Assembly: GCF_009831115.1 (NCBI RefSeq)
Contig: NZ_WUUK01000002.1
Coordinates: 124,001 to 188,000, forward strand
From: Salinicoccus hispanicus
GTDB taxonomy: Bacteria; Bacillota; Bacilli; Staphylococcales; Salinicoccaceae
Reading direction: 5' to 3'
Length of the DNA stretch: 64,000 nt
Shown here: piece after piece, positions 20,099 through 32,960 of the stretch
Numbering within the stretch: the first letter of the stretch is position 1
How the letters are laid out: every line of letters starts with the position of its first letter
Notes under the pieces: generated by a model
The model's database searches: none
What the model was told of the DNA's origin: nothing
Seen by the model: only the letters and a program-made list of their open reading frames with translations
Made by a program: the position numbers and the translations under genes

Positions 20099-21040
20099 TC
20101 AGTCGGCCACCGTCTTCTTCTTGTCTTCTAGGTCGAAAATATTCTCAAGGGCGATTTCCAGTGTAGGGAAAACGAATTTGAAGTCATTTTCCATCAGTAC
20201 TTCGGGCAGCACATATTGACCTTTGAGTATCAGTATGGACTGTTCCCCAAGCACTTTCCTGATCAGAAAAGCCGGTGTTTTGAAAAAGTCCGGACGCCCG
20301 AGGGCGGAACTTAAATATTTTGAGAACTGCTTTTGTCTCAGCGGCATCGGTGCCGTCATGTTGACCGGTCCTCTGATGTTCGAATGTACTGCGGTATAGA
20401 GCAGGGCGTTGAGTACATCGTCGATATGGATCCAGCTGTACCACTGTTCTCCACTGCCAAGGGGGCCACCGGCACCCAGACGGTATGGAATACTCATTTT
20501 CGGCAGTGCACCTTCTTCTGAGTCAAGGATAAGTCCGAAACGGGCACAGACCACCCTCACGCCGAGATCTTCGAATCTTCGGGCTTCATTTTCCCATGCA
20601 GTCACTACTGTCGATAGGAAATCGTGGGCTGCAAAAGTGTCCGCTTCGGTGTAGCGTACACTTTTACTCACGGGGTAGTAGCCGATGGCACTGGCATTGA
20701 CGAGCACACCAGGTGTGACTTCCGCCTGAGATGCATAGCGTCTGAGCATGCGTGTCACATCGATCCTCGAATTGTAGATGTCTTCTTTATGCTGATCTGT
20801 CCACTTTTCCTGCAGCGAGGCCCCGGCAAGGTTGAAGATGACATCCACTTTAAGCGGCATCTCCTCCATCCATGCATCATCCTCCGGATGATCCGGATCA
20901 TACTTTACATAATGGACATATGGATGTTCGGAAGTGCGCTCGCTGCGGGTAAGTATATAGACATGGTCGTATTCCTGCTTCAATATCTCTGCGAGCTTCG
21001 ATCCGACGAATCCCGTGCCACCCGTAATCAGTACATTCAT
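20099..21040 (-). CDS. TIGR01777-type NAD(P)-dependent epimerase/dehydratase
   Basis: A 313-residue extended short-chain dehydrogenase of the YfcH/SDR39U1 group. The Rossmann motif GGTGFVGSKLAE is at residues 7-18. Conserved blocks include VDVIFNLAGASL, VNASAIGYYP (about 112), the catalytic-type Tyr region, and GPLGSGEQWYSWIHIDDV (about 195), which is diagnostic of this family. A DUF1731-like C-terminus (FFKTPAFLIRKVLGE) is also visible. The substrate is unknown. It is convergent with whiA and reads away from clpP with its own ribosome site (AAGGAGCG). Confidence 0.85.
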   Translation of the reverse strand: MNVLITGGTGFVGSKLAEILKQEYDHVYILTRSERTSEHPYVHYVKYDPDHPEDDAWMEEMPLKVDVIFNLAGASLQEKWTDQHKEDIYNSRIDVTRMLRRYASQAEVTPGVLVNASAIGYYPVSKSVRYTEADTFAAHDFLSTVVTAWENEARRFEDLGVRVVCARFGLILDSEEGALPKMSIPYRLGAGGPLGSGEQWYSWIHIDDVLNALLYTAVHSNIRGPVNMTAPMPLRQKQFSKYLSSALGRPDFFKTPAFLIRKVLGEQSILILKGQYVLPEVLMENDFKFVFPTLEIALENIFDLEDKKKTVAD

Positions 21041-21103
21041 ATCATCACGCTCCTTAGTGTGATTATAACCTCTAAGAGCAGGTCATAATCGATATTTAAG
21101 GAA

Positions 21104-21139
21104 AAAAATAAAAAAAGCCGGGAATTCTCCCGGCTTTTT
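21104..21139 (-). terminator. Terminator after clpP
   Basis: On the minus strand GCCGGGA pairs with TCCCGGC around GAAT and is followed by a run of T (the A run at 21104-21116 on the plus strand). Confidence 0.9.
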
Positions 21140-21149
21140 GATCATCTGA

Positions 21150-21743
21150 CTATTTCTGAAGTTTTTCAGGTTCCATGACTTCATCGACAAGTCCATATTC
21201 TTTTGCTTCGTCTGCTGTCATGAAGAAGTCGCGATCTGTATCCCTCTCGATTTTGTCGAGTGGCTGATCTGTACGTTCAGCAAGAATCTTATTGAGTTTC
21301 TCGCGCGTTCTCAGTATGTGCTTGGCCGCGATTTCGATTTCCGTCGCCTGACCTTGTGCACCGCCGAGTGGTTGGTGGATCATCACTTCAGCGTTCGGCA
21401 GGGCGAATCTCTTGCCTTTGGCACCTGCTGCCAGCAGGAATGAGCCCATGGATGCTGCCATGCCGAGGCAGATTGTCTGTACATCCGGTTTGATATGCTG
21501 GATTGTATCGTAGATTGCCATGCCGGCAGTGACGCTGCCGCCTGGTGAGTTTATATATAGGAAGATATCCTTTTCAGGATCCTGTGCCTGCAGGAAGAGC
21601 AGCTGGCTGACTACGGAGTTTGCAACATTATCATCGATGCCTGTACCGATCATGATGATTCTGTCTTTCAGCAGTCTTGAGTAGATGTCATAAGCACGTT
21701 CCCCGCGGTTCGTCTGTTCAATAACTGTAGGAATGAGATTCAT
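21150..21743 (-). CDS. clpP: ATP-dependent Clp protease proteolytic subunit
   Basis: The serine protease chamber that pairs with ClpX or ClpC to degrade unfolded and regulatory proteins. It has 197 residues. Catalytic Ser is in [14 protein letters not shown] (about residue 98), His in MIHQPLGG (about 123) and Asp in [11 protein letters not shown] (about 172). The IG(F/L)-loop hydrophobic clefts are not obviously altered. A ribosome site AGGAGG lies 9 bases before ATG, and a CtsR operator covers the promoter. It is transcribed opposite to the tRNA-Arg that follows. Confidence 0.98.
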   Translation of the reverse strand: MNLIPTVIEQTNRGERAYDIYSRLLKDRIIMIGTGIDDNVANSVVSQLLFLQAQDPEKDIFLYINSPGGSVTAGMAIYDTIQHIKPDVQTICLGMAASMGSFLLAAGAKGKRFALPNAEVMIHQPLGGAQGQATEIEIAAKHILRTREKLNKILAERTDQPLDKIERDTDRDFFMTADEAKEYGLVDEVMEPEKLQK

Positions 21744-21787
21744 TGTATTACCTCCTGATATTGTGTTGAGTTTTTTTCACTGATTCA

Positions 21788-21817
21788 GTTATACCACATT
21801 AGTCAAATAAGGTCAAA
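21788..21817 (-). promoter_or_regulatory. clpP promoter overlapped by a CtsR operator
   Basis: The plus-strand sequence AGTCAAATAAGGTCAAA (21801-21817) is an exact fit to the CtsR consensus RGTCAAANANRGTCAAA. On the minus strand TTGACC (21816-21811), a 17-base spacer and TATAAC (21793-21788) form the promoter, so the operator covers the -35 and spacer. CtsR repression lifted by heat or protein stress is the expected control. Confidence 0.9.
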
Positions 21818-21887
21818 AGAAACACTTTGTACTCCGAAGAGTAAAATTAAGCCTTTAATTCATCTTTATTTATTGCTATACTTATAT

Positions 21888-21915
21888 TTGCTTTATTGCG
21901 AATACGCAATATAAT
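21888..21915 (+). promoter_or_regulatory. tRNA-Arg promoter
   Basis: TTGCTT (21888-21893), a 16-base spacer and TATAAT (21910-21915), 9 bases before the tRNA 5' end. Confidence 0.65.
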
Positions 21916-21923
21916 TTAATCAT

Positions 21924-21995
21924 ACCCCCGTGGTGTAATGGATAACACGTAAGATTCCGGTTCTTGAGATGGGAGTTCGATCCTCTCCGGGGGTG
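21924..21995 (+). tRNA. tRNA-Arg, anticodon CCG
   Basis: The cloverleaf can be folded by eye. The acceptor stem is ACCCCCG with CGGGGGT, the D stem is GTGT/ACAC, the anticodon stem is TAAGA/TCTTG around the loop TTCCGGT (anticodon CCG, codon CGG), and the T loop is TTCGATC. The discriminator base is G, and CCA is not encoded. No further tRNA follows. Confidence 0.93.
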
Positions 21996-22015
21996 CTAAG
22001 ATCGAGGTGGGCCGT

Positions 22016-22801
22016 GTGAGTGGCGAACTTGAGGTTATGGAAGCTCCAGATAAAGTCCTTAGCGAAGATTTTGTGCGCGATGTATTCTACATTGCCGTCA
22101 ATTGTGGCAAGATGCTGTTGGAAAGTGGAGCTGAAACATACCGTATTGAAGATACGATGCTGCGCATCGCGTCCAGTTACGGTATCGAAAATGCCCAGGT
22201 ATTCGTCACTCCCACGGTCATTATTTTTTCTCTGAACGATTATGCCCTGACACAGACAGTGCGCATTGATGAGCGGGCCAATAATCTTGAGAAGATAATG
22301 AGCGTCAATGAACTATCGAGACGGATTTCAGCCGGTCTGCCTCTGAAGCGGGCGATCAGCAGCCTCGAGACCATCCATAACACGATTTTCTTTCCTTTCT
22401 GGCTGGTTGTCCTTTCAGGCGGTGCCATCGGGTTTATGTTCCTGCTGCTGTTTGATGGTGTAGTCACCGACCTGCCGGCTGCCTTCATAGCCGGTGCCGG
22501 CGGCGTTCTCATCATGGAAGGCATCCAGCGCTATGCAAAGGTCAAGTTCTTTACCGAATTTTTTGCAGCCCTCTATATAGCGGTCGTATCGATCGTTCTT
22601 GTCGGAAACGGTTATGGCACCATGCTGGACACAATCATCATTGCCGGCGTCATGCCGCTGGTGCCGGGTGTACTGATTACAAATGCAATCCGGGAGATGA
22701 TCCGCGGCCATCTGATGGCCGGAGTGATCAAAGGGGCGGAAGCAGGCCTGACAGCCATTGCCATCGGTGCAGGCGTCGGTCTGGTATTCCTGCTGGTATA
22801 G
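22016..22801 (+). CDS. ThrE-type exporter, N-terminal half protein (DUF1212)
   Basis: A membrane protein related to the N-terminal part of the Corynebacterium threonine/serine exporter ThrE and to YjjP. A soluble N-terminal block holds the conserved LLESGAETYRIEDTM (about 35-50) and VFVTPTVIIFS, and about five membrane segments follow after residue 120. GTG 22016 is chosen because GAGGTG sits 7 bases upstream. The partner half is the next gene, 11 bases downstream. Together they rebuild a full ThrE-like exporter. The substrate is a family-based guess. Confidence 0.82.
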   Translation: MSGELEVMEAPDKVLSEDFVRDVFYIAVNCGKMLLESGAETYRIEDTMLRIASSYGIENAQVFVTPTVIIFSLNDYALTQTVRIDERANNLEKIMSVNELSRRISAGLPLKRAISSLETIHNTIFFPFWLVVLSGGAIGFMFLLLFDGVVTDLPAAFIAGAGGVLIMEGIQRYAKVKFFTEFFAALYIAVVSIVLVGNGYGTMLDTIIIAGVMPLVPGVLITNAIREMIRGHLMAGVIKGAEAGLTAIAIGAGVGLVFLLV

Positions 22802-22812
22802 GAGGAATACGG

Positions 22813-23265
22813 ATGGTTTATTTCTATCAATTTATACTCAGCTTCTTCGCCTCTGCGAGTTTCGGCGTGCTTTTCAATGCTCCGAGAAAGGCATTGGCAA
22901 GCTGCGGTGTAACCGGCGCATTCGGCTGGATTGTCTTCTACGTCTGTCGGGAAGCCGGGATGGATCTGATTCTGGCTTCATATCTGGGTGCAATCGGCCT
23001 GTCCGTGATCGCAATCTTCTACTCGCGGCATAAGAAGATGCCGATCATCGCCTTCATCACCTGCGGCATCATTCCGCTTGTGCCCGGCGGGCTTGCCTAT
23101 AATGCCATGCGGCACGTTGTACTGAAAGATTATATGACCGCTCTGGAGTACGGATTTGAAGCAGCTCTGATTTCATTAGCCATCGCGATGGGCATCATCA
23201 GCACCGAAATGACTGACCAGGTATTACAGACAGTCAGAAAGAAACTGAAAAAAGAAGGGGTATGA
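22813..23265 (+). CDS. ThrE-type exporter, C-terminal half protein (DUF3815)
   Basis: A 150-residue membrane protein with four or five segments, related to the C-terminal part of ThrE and to YjjB. The conserved ITCGIIPLVPGGLAYNAM (about 92-109) matches the repeat GVMPLVPGVLITNAI in the upstream partner, showing the internal duplication of this family. It overlaps the next gene by 4 bases (ATGA). Ribosome site GGAGGAA lies upstream. Confidence 0.83.
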   Translation: MVYFYQFILSFFASASFGVLFNAPRKALASCGVTGAFGWIVFYVCREAGMDLILASYLGAIGLSVIAIFYSRHKKMPIIAFITCGIIPLVPGGLAYNAMRHVVLKDYMTALEYGFEAALISLAIAMGIISTEMTDQVLQTVRKKLKKEGV

Positions 23266-23525
23266 ATATGCTGGAAATGACATATTATACAAGAAAGCAA
23301 TGTCCTTTATGCGACGAAGGAAAAGAACAGATCAATCTTGCCCTGTCCGAACTGAGATACAATGATGTCAAAATGAGTGCTGTGGATATAGATAAGGATG
23401 ATGCGCTGCAGGAGGAATACATGATCCGTGTACCTGTACTCGTGCATGAAGGCAATGTAGTGCAGGAAGGCATCATCGATTTCGCCTACGTCTATGATTA
23501 CTTGAAGACCCACGTGGGTAAATAA
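23262..23525 (+). CDS. Glutaredoxin-like protein (DUF836 type)
   Basis: An 87-residue thioredoxin-fold protein with the redox motif CPLC in TRKQCPLCDEGKEQI (about 13-16) and the cis-Pro region YMIRVPVLVHEGNVV (about 52). It overlaps the ThrE-type gene by 4 bases and probably shares its transcript. Electron donor and target are not visible. A cggR promoter starts right after it, without a recognisable terminator between. Confidence 0.75.
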   Translation: MNMLEMTYYTRKQCPLCDEGKEQINLALSELRYNDVKMSAVDIDKDDALQEEYMIRVPVLVHEGNVVQEGIIDFAYVYDYLKTHVGK

Positions 23526-23546
23526 CAGAATAGCGAAGATAAATAA

Positions 23547-23575
23547 TTGCATTATTTAATATCTATTGATATATT
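23547..23575 (+). promoter_or_regulatory. Promoter of the cggR-gapA glycolytic operon
   Basis: TTGCAT (23547-23552), a 17-base spacer and TATATT (23570-23575). The predicted start near 23582 lies just before the CggR operator. Confidence 0.6.
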
Positions 23576-23593
23576 AAGTGTGTAATTATTTTT

Positions 23594-23622
23594 TGTCCCT
23601 AGTGGGACGTCATACGTCTCAC
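23594..23622 (+). promoter_or_regulatory. Probable CggR operator
   Basis: TGTCCCTAGTGGGACGTCATACGTCTCAC holds GTCCC/GGGAC in inverted order (23595-23608) and a GGGAC-N7-GTCTC unit (23604-23620). This resembles the B. subtilis CggR operator built of CGGGAC-N6-TGTC units. It lies downstream of the start point, which fits CggR acting as a roadblock. Confidence 0.65.
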
Positions 23623-23645
23623 TTTAACGAGAGGTGTTGAGTCTC

Positions 23646-24668
23646 ATGTGGCAAAAGCTATTGGACATCCAGAAACGCATAGCTCCGGAAATCATCATGG
23701 AATTGCAGAAACGCTCAAGCATTCTGAAGCAGATTGATTCGCATCAGCCCATCGGACGCCGGACACTTGCCAGACAGCTTAACATGACGGAAAGGGTTCT
23801 GAGAAAAGAAGTGGACACACTTCAGAATCTGGATCTGATTGTCATTGATAAGAAGGGCATATCCATTTCCCAGGCGGGCATTGAAGCATTGCAGGATCTT
23901 TCACCTTTCATGACGACGCTCGATCGCAGAACGGATCTTGCACGCAGATTGAAGGAAAAGTACGCACTGCAGGATTTCTTCATTATCCGTGGTGATGCGG
24001 ACGATAATCCTGAACTGCAGCAGGCACTGCCGAAATTGATGGCCGAAGAGCTCCAGAAGATGCTCTTTGATGGCGCAATCATTTCTGTAGCAGGTGGCTC
24101 TACGATGGCGAATGTCGGCAACCACCTTAAAACTGTCAAAGAACATGTGCTTTTTGTTCCGGCCCGCGGCGGGCTTGGGGAAGAGATTGTCAATCAGGCG
24201 AATTCCATTGCAAGTCGTCTCGCAATGGCTGCTGGTGGGGAGCATAAGGTGCTCTATGCTCCTGATAATGTCGGTGAAAACGTCTTTGAATCGCTTAAGG
24301 CCGAGCCTTCGGTGATGGAAGTCGCTGAACTGAATAGGCAGTCCCACTATGTCATCCATGGCATCGGCGAAGCATTTACGATGGCGCATCGACGCAATGT
24401 CAGCCGGGAGACGCTTTCAGAGCTTGAAGAGAAGGAAGCCGTCGGCGAAGCTTTCGGCTACTACTTCAACGCTTGTGGCGATATCGTCAGTAAAGTCAGG
24501 ACGATCGGTCTTCAGCTTGAGGACCTGGAAAGCAAGCAGGCCATACTGGCCGTTGCAGGCGGGAGCAGCAAGAAGGAAGCCGTCGGCGCCTACATGAAGA
24601 TTGCACCGAAGAATACCATGCTTTTCATTGATGAGACCATCGCGCAATTTTTGTTGGATAGCAAATAA
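23646..24668 (+). CDS. cggR: Central glycolytic genes regulator
   Basis: A SorC/DeoR-type repressor of the lower glycolysis operon, released by fructose-1,6-bisphosphate in B. subtilis. An N-terminal winged helix-turn-helix ([22 protein letters not shown], described here as about 35-56) precedes a sugar-binding domain with GGSTMANVG (about 152), PARGGLGEE and [16 protein letters not shown] (about 300). ATG 23646 aligns with the start of Bacillus CggR; TTG 23634 would place the ribosome site too close. The gene reads straight into gapA. Confidence 0.94.
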   Translation: MWQKLLDIQKRIAPEIIMELQKRSSILKQIDSHQPIGRRTLARQLNMTERVLRKEVDTLQNLDLIVIDKKGISISQAGIEALQDLSPFMTTLDRRTDLARRLKEKYALQDFFIIRGDADDNPELQQALPKLMAEELQKMLFDGAIISVAGGSTMANVGNHLKTVKEHVLFVPARGGLGEEIVNQANSIASRLAMAAGGEHKVLYAPDNVGENVFESLKAEPSVMEVAELNRQSHYVIHGIGEAFTMAHRRNVSRETLSELEEKEAVGEAFGYYFNACGDIVSKVRTIGLQLEDLESKQAILAVAGGSSKKEAVGAYMKIAPKNTMLFIDETIAQFLLDSK

Positions 24669-24700
24669 TATTATATATGAAATCAAGGAGGCCATTACAC

Positions 24701-25705
24701 ATGGTTAGAGTAGCAATTAATGGATTTGGACGTATCGGAAGACTGGCAGCGAGAGAAATTCAGAATTACGATGATATGCAGGTAGTTGCAGTAAACGACC
24801 TTACAGACGACGATTTCCTTGCACACCTTTTCAAATATGATACAACTCAGGGACGTTTCGAAGGTGAAGTCGAGCAGATCGAAGGCGGCTTCAAGATCAA
24901 TGGCAATGAAATCAAGTCATTCAACCAGAAAAACCCGGCAGAACTGCCTTGGGGTGAACTCGATATCGATGTAGTGCTTGAATGTACTGGTTTCTTCACA
25001 GACGAAGAAGGCGCGAGAAAGCATATCGAAGCCGGTGCGAAGAAAGTACTTGTTTCTGCACCAGGTAAAGGCAACATGAAAACAATCGTATACGGTGTAA
25101 ATGAAGATGTACTTGATGGTTCAGAGGAAGTTGTTTCCGCTGCTTCATGTACAACAAACTGCCTGGCGCCGGTTGTTAAAGTACTGAACGACAAGTTCGG
25201 TATCCAAAGTGGACTGATGACGACAATCCACGCATATACAGGCGACCAGAATACACTGGATGCTCCGCACCCTAAAGGCGACTACCGTCGTGCACGTGCA
25301 GCAGCAGTAAACGTTGTGCCTAACTCCACAGGTGCAGCAAAAGCAATCGGTCAGGTACTTCCTGAACTGGAAGGCAAGCTTGACGGTGGCGCGCAGCGTG
25401 TACCGGTAGCAACTGGCTCCCTGACAGAAGTAACGACAGTACTCGATAAATCAGTATCTGTTGAAGAAGTCAATGAAGCGATGAAAGCTGCGAAGAACCC
25501 TTCCTTCGGCTACAATGAAGATGAGATCGTCTCTTCTGACATCATCGGCATCAAAGAAGGTTCGCTGTTTGATGCGACCCAGACACGTGTCCTTGAAGTC
25601 GATGGCAAACAGCTCGTACGTACAGTTGCATGGTACGACAATGAAATGTCCTATACTGCCCAGCTTGTCAGAACACTTAACCACTTGGTGAAAAGCAATC
25701 AGTAA
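24701..25705 (+). CDS. gapA: Glyceraldehyde-3-phosphate dehydrogenase (NAD, glycolytic)
   Basis: This enzyme converts glyceraldehyde-3-phosphate to 1,3-bisphosphoglycerate with NAD. ATG 24701 (AAGGAGG upstream) gives 334 residues. The Rossmann motif is NGFGRIGR, the adenine-ribose region [14 protein letters not shown] carries the Asp typical of NAD-preferring enzymes, and the active site is [12 protein letters not shown] (catalytic Cys about 151), with His in the [10 protein letters not shown] region. Codon use appears restricted, as in highly expressed genes. A strong hairpin lies between it and pgk, so gapA RNA may be made in excess over the rest of the operon. Confidence 0.97.
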   Translation: MVRVAINGFGRIGRLAAREIQNYDDMQVVAVNDLTDDDFLAHLFKYDTTQGRFEGEVEQIEGGFKINGNEIKSFNQKNPAELPWGELDIDVVLECTGFFTDEEGARKHIEAGAKKVLVSAPGKGNMKTIVYGVNEDVLDGSEEVVSAASCTTNCLAPVVKVLNDKFGIQSGLMTTIHAYTGDQNTLDAPHPKGDYRRARAAAVNVVPNSTGAAKAIGQVLPELEGKLDGGAQRVPVATGSLTEVTTVLDKSVSVEEVNEAMKAAKNPSFGYNEDEIVSSDIIGIKEGSLFDATQTRVLEVDGKQLVRTVAWYDNEMSYTAQLVRTLNHLVKSNQ

Positions 25706-25718
25706 TCGATGATAGATA

Positions 25719-25748
25719 AAACGGGCGGGGAACCGCCCGTTTTTATTT
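25719..25748 (+). terminator. Terminator between gapA and pgk
   Basis: AAACGGGCGG pairs with CCGCCCGTTT around GGAA and is followed by TTATTTTA. It could be partly read through or act with an internal pgk promoter; TATAAT at 25769-25774 lies just after it but lacks a clear -35. Confidence 0.88.
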
Positions 25749-25807
25749 TATTCCGATTTATAGATGGGTATAATGGAAATGAACAGAAAAGCATAGGAGG
25801 CACGGCA

Positions 25808-26995
25808 ATGAAAAAAACTGTAGAAGATGTTGAACTGAAAGGCAAGAAAGTACTGCTTCGCGCTGACTTGAATGTCCCGATGTCGGATGGGGAGATCACG
25901 AACGACAACCGTATTGTACAGGCACTCCCTACAATCAGGTATATCATTGAGCAGGGTGGAAGGGTCATCCTTTTCTCCCACCTCGGCAAAGTGAAGACGG
26001 AGGAAGACAAGAAGGACAAGACATTGCAGCCGGTTGCCGAAAGACTGACCGAACTGCTGGATACAGACGTTGCATTCGTCCCTCATACACGTGGAGAAGC
26101 GCTTGAACAAGGTATCAGCAATCTTGAAGACGGCGGCATCCTGATGTTTGAAAACACTCGTTTTGAAGATGTTGATGGCAAAAAAGAGAGCGGCAACGAT
26201 GAAGAACTCGGCAAGTACTGGGCTTCACTTGGTGATATTTTCGTCAACGATGCGTTCGGCACAGCTCACAGAAGCCATGCATCGAATGTAGGCATCGGTA
26301 CGAATCTGGAAACGGTCTCCGGCTATCTGATGCAGAAGGAAATCGACTTCATCGGTGGTGCAATTGATGCACCTGAACGCCCATTCGTCGCTATTCTCGG
26401 TGGTGCGAAAGTATCCGATAAGATTGGTGTCATCAAGAACGTCCTTGATAAGGCGGACCGTGTCATCATCGGCGGCGGCATGGCCTATACATTCTTCAAG
26501 GCGCAGGGCAAGGAAATCGGCAAGTCGCTGCTTGAAGAGGATAAGGTGGACATGGCCGGAACACTGCTTGAGGAAGCCGGCGATAAGATTGTACTGCCTG
26601 TCGATGTTGTTGCAGCAGAGGACTACGACCCGAATGCCAAGCACAAAACAGTTTCTGTAGACGAAATTCCTGCCGACATGGAATGCCTCGATATCGGTCA
26701 GAAGACGGTTGAGAGATTCAAGGAAGTACTTGAAGGTGCAAAGACAGTCGTATGGAATGGTCCGATGGGCGTATTTGAAATGGAGAATTTCGCCAAAGGT
26801 ACAATCGGCGTATGCAAGGCCATCGCTGAACTGGATGATGCGACAACAATCATCGGTGGTGGTGACTCTGCAGCAGCAGCCATGGATCTTGGATATGCAG
26901 ATGACTTCTCCCATATCTCCACAGGCGGCGGTGCATCTCTCGAATACCTGGAAGGCAAGGAACTCCCAGGACTTTCCGTAATCGATGATAAATAG
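25808..26995 (+). CDS. pgk: Phosphoglycerate kinase
   Basis: This enzyme transfers phosphate from 1,3-bisphosphoglycerate to ADP. ATG 25808 (AGGAGGCACGGCA upstream) gives 395 residues; the longer open frame to 25709 covers the gapA terminator. The substrate loop is [14 protein letters not shown] (about 16-29), the signature FSHLGKVK is at about 58, and the nucleotide region [13 protein letters not shown] (about 350) and [16 protein letters not shown] (about 374) close the protein. It is the second gene of the gapA-pgk-tpiA-gpmI-eno cluster. Confidence 0.97.
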   Translation: MKKTVEDVELKGKKVLLRADLNVPMSDGEITNDNRIVQALPTIRYIIEQGGRVILFSHLGKVKTEEDKKDKTLQPVAERLTELLDTDVAFVPHTRGEALEQGISNLEDGGILMFENTRFEDVDGKKESGNDEELGKYWASLGDIFVNDAFGTAHRSHASNVGIGTNLETVSGYLMQKEIDFIGGAIDAPERPFVAILGGAKVSDKIGVIKNVLDKADRVIIGGGMAYTFFKAQGKEIGKSLLEEDKVDMAGTLLEEAGDKIVLPVDVVAAEDYDPNAKHKTVSVDEIPADMECLDIGQKTVERFKEVLEGAKTVVWNGPMGVFEMENFAKGTIGVCKAIAELDDATTIIGGGDSAAAAMDLGYADDFSHISTGGGASLEYLEGKELPGLSVIDDK

Positions 26996-30674
<3,679 letters not shown>

Positions 30675-30705
30675 TTCCAAACCTCCCGCGTCAAGGGAGG
30701 ACTTC

Positions 30706-30735
30706 CAGGCCGGGGTGACCCCGGCCTGTTTTTTT
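30706..30735 (+). terminator. Terminator of the glycolytic operon
   Basis: CAGGCCGGGG pairs with CCCCGGCCTG around TGA and is followed by seven T. A smaller CCTCCC/GGGAGG hairpin lies just before (30682-30700). Confidence 0.95.
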
Positions 30736-30800
30736 ATACTGATATTGGAAAGGCCTCGTATGATATAATTCTTGGCAATAGGACAAGAATGGAGATGGTA

Positions 30801-31769
30801 ATGGTGAGACGTCTTTACACAATTGGAGAAGCACTGATCGATTTCATTCCTACTGAAAAGGGGAAGAAACTGAAGGATATCAATGGATTTGAACCACAGG
30901 TCGGCGGTGCACCGGCGAATGTTGCAGCAGCACATGCCATCCTCGGCGGAGAGTCGCATCTACTGACACAGCTCGGGACGGATGCATTCGGCGACCGTAT
31001 TCTCGAACTGCTTGAGTCGAAAGGTGTACATACAGACTACATCACACGTACACGACAAGCGAATACGGGTCTGGCATTCGTATCGCTCGATGACACCGGG
31101 AACAGGGACTTCTCCTTTTACAGGAACCCGTCGGCTGATCTCCTGTACGACGAATCTGCAGTCAGCGATATAGAGTTCCATAAGGCTGACCTGCTTCATT
31201 TCTGCTCGGTCGACCTTGTGGAGAGTGACATGAAGGAGACGCATCGCGTGGTCATCGAAAAGGTGCGGGAAGCTGGAGGTACTGTGGTTTTCGATCCGAA
31301 CATCCGATTACCCCTCTGGGAGGACGAGAATGCGTGCCGTGAAGCCGTTCGTGAGTTTATGAAGTTTGCGGATATCGTAAAAGTTTCTGATGAGGAACTG
31401 GAGTTCATCACCGGCATACAGGATGAATCTGATGCTGTGAGTGCCCTTTTTGCAGATCACGTAGAAACAGTCATTTATACGAAGGGCCCGTCGGGCAGTG
31501 AAATCATCTATAGGGAAGGCGGCTATTGTGAACATCCGGGATATGAAGTGGAGACGGTGGACACGACAGGTGCAGGTGATGCCTTCATCGGTGCTGTACT
31601 GTATCAGCTCTCGTCCAATACGAAGCCGGTTATGGAAATACTGAGAGAGAATGGGCCTGAAGTCCTCCGTTTTGCGAATGCAGTCGGTGCGCTGTCCACA
31701 ACAAGGAAAGGTGCCATCACAAGCATTCCTGTTCCTGATGAGATCGATGCTTTCACCAGCAGCATATAA
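30801..31769 (+). CDS. PfkB-family carbohydrate kinase (fructokinase-like)
   Basis: A cytoplasmic ribokinase-fold sugar kinase of about 322 residues. The N-terminal GEALIDFIPTEKG and substrate block VGGAPANVAAAHAILGG (about 34-50) are typical of fructokinases of the ScrK type, and the catalytic motif is DTTGAGDAFIGAVLYQL (about 254). ATG 30801 is chosen because GGAGATGG lies 6 bases upstream; other starts at 30789 and 30795 are in frame. It sits between eno and secG with its own transcription unit. No sugar transporter or hydrolase lies beside it, so the physiological substrate is uncertain. Confidence 0.82.
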   Translation: MVRRLYTIGEALIDFIPTEKGKKLKDINGFEPQVGGAPANVAAAHAILGGESHLLTQLGTDAFGDRILELLESKGVHTDYITRTRQANTGLAFVSLDDTGNRDFSFYRNPSADLLYDESAVSDIEFHKADLLHFCSVDLVESDMKETHRVVIEKVREAGGTVVFDPNIRLPLWEDENACREAVREFMKFADIVKVSDEELEFITGIQDESDAVSALFADHVETVIYTKGPSGSEIIYREGGYCEHPGYEVETVDTTGAGDAFIGAVLYQLSSNTKPVMEILRENGPEVLRFANAVGALSTTRKGAITSIPVPDEIDAFTSSI

Positions 31770-31809
31770 TGCATAGCTGATAGTGTGAAAACACCTTTTC
31801 CGGATACGT

Positions 31810-31838
31810 TTGCAATCCATCCGTATTTCTGATAGAAT
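31810..31838 (+). promoter_or_regulatory. Promoter of secG
   Basis: TTGCAA (31810-31815), a 17-base spacer and TAGAAT (31833-31838), 35 bases before the secG start. Confidence 0.7.
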
Positions 31839-31872
31839 TTTTAATGTTAATATCATTCGGAGGGATTACCAC

Positions 31873-32103
31873 ATGCAAACATTACTCGTCGTGCTTCTGA
31901 TTATCGTTTGTGTATCTTTAATTGCAGTGGTATTGCTACAGTCAGGGAAAAGTGCCGGCCTTTCAGGTGCAATCGGTGGCGGTGCAGAGCAATTATTTGG
32001 TAAACAAAAAGCGCGGGGCATGGATCTTATACTTCATAGGGCAACGGTCATATTGTCATTGTTGTTCTTCATGATCATGCTGCTGCTCACATATTTAAGC
32101 TAA
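31873..32103 (+). CDS. secG: SecG preprotein translocase subunit
   Basis: A 76-residue accessory subunit of the SecYEG channel. Two membrane helices (about 3-24 and 54-74) flank the conserved loop [21 protein letters not shown] (described; about 27-47). ATG 31873 follows GGAGGG; the longer frame to 31810 covers the promoter. The order secG-est-rnr-smpB is conserved in Staphylococcus and Bacillus. A hairpin follows. Confidence 0.95.
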   Translation: MQTLLVVLLIIVCVSLIAVVLLQSGKSAGLSGAIGGGAEQLFGKQKARGMDLILHRATVILSLLFFMIMLLLTYLS

Positions 32104-32112
32104 TGAATCGAG

Positions 32113-32142
32113 CCTCCTATGATATAGGGGGTTTTTATTTTT
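32113..32142 (+). terminator. Terminator after secG
   Basis: CCTCCTAT pairs with ATAGGGGG (one wobble) around GAT and is followed by a T-rich run. Confidence 0.82.
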
Positions 32143-32199
32143 CTAAGAGCAGTTTTTGACGTACAATGAAATTAACGAATTGAAAGTAGGGTATAAATA

Positions 32200-32946
32200 A
32201 TGAAGATACAGTTACCGCAACCATTTTTCTTTGAAGAAGGAGAGCAGGCAGTGCTGCTGCTTCATGGATTCACCGGTAATTCATCGGATGTCAGACAACT
32301 TGGACGCTATCTTCAGAAACAAGGCATCACATCATATGCACCCCACTACGAGGGACATGCAGAACCACCTGAAAACCTGCTGAAATCAAGTCCCCATGTC
32401 TGGTGGTCGGAGGTGCTCCAAGCCTATGATTTTCTGGTGGAACGTGGCTATGAGAAGATTTTCGTTGCCGGCCTATCCCTTGGTGGAGTATTTGCAGTGC
32501 GGCTCGCCACAGTACGGGACGTCGTCGGCATAGCGACGATCTGCAGTCCGATGTACCTGAAAGACCGGGAGACGATGTATGCAGGTGTTCTGGAATATGC
32601 CCGTGGATTCAAGAGAATGGAAGGCAAGACGGAAGCAGAGATTGAACGGGAAATGTCATGGTTCGAGCCGACTGAAATGCTGGATGAAGTACGAGATATG
32701 ATTACACTCGCCAAGGATAGTCTGCCGGATGTTTTCATTCCTCTTTTTGTGGCCCAATCCGAACAGGACCAGATGATCAACCCGGATTCTGCAAACATCA
32801 TCCATGACGAAGCTTCGACAGAAGATGAAGAGAAGCAGCTCAAGTGGTACCCCGAGTCCGGACATGTTCTGACAATAGATAAGGAAAAACAGCAACTTTT
32901 CGAAGATATACACGCATTTATGGGCCAGTTGGACTGGAATGCGTAA
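32200..32946 (+). CDS. est: Monoacylglycerol-lipase-like carboxylesterase
   Basis: A 248-residue alpha/beta hydrolase of the Est30 type found next to rnr in many Firmicutes. The oxyanion region [12 protein letters not shown] (about 19-30) is present, with nucleophile Ser in [10 protein letters not shown] (about 93), Asp in [11 protein letters not shown] (about 193) and His in ESGHVLTID (about 223), a complete catalytic triad. No signal peptide is present, so it acts in the cytoplasm. rnr follows after 14 bases. Its natural substrate is unknown. Confidence 0.88.
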   Translation: MKIQLPQPFFFEEGEQAVLLLHGFTGNSSDVRQLGRYLQKQGITSYAPHYEGHAEPPENLLKSSPHVWWSEVLQAYDFLVERGYEKIFVAGLSLGGVFAVRLATVRDVVGIATICSPMYLKDRETMYAGVLEYARGFKRMEGKTEAEIEREMSWFEPTEMLDEVRDMITLAKDSLPDVFIPLFVAQSEQDQMINPDSANIIHDEASTEDEEKQLKWYPESGHVLTIDKEKQQLFEDIHAFMGQLDWNA

Positions 32947-32960
32947 TAGGAGGCAGATTC

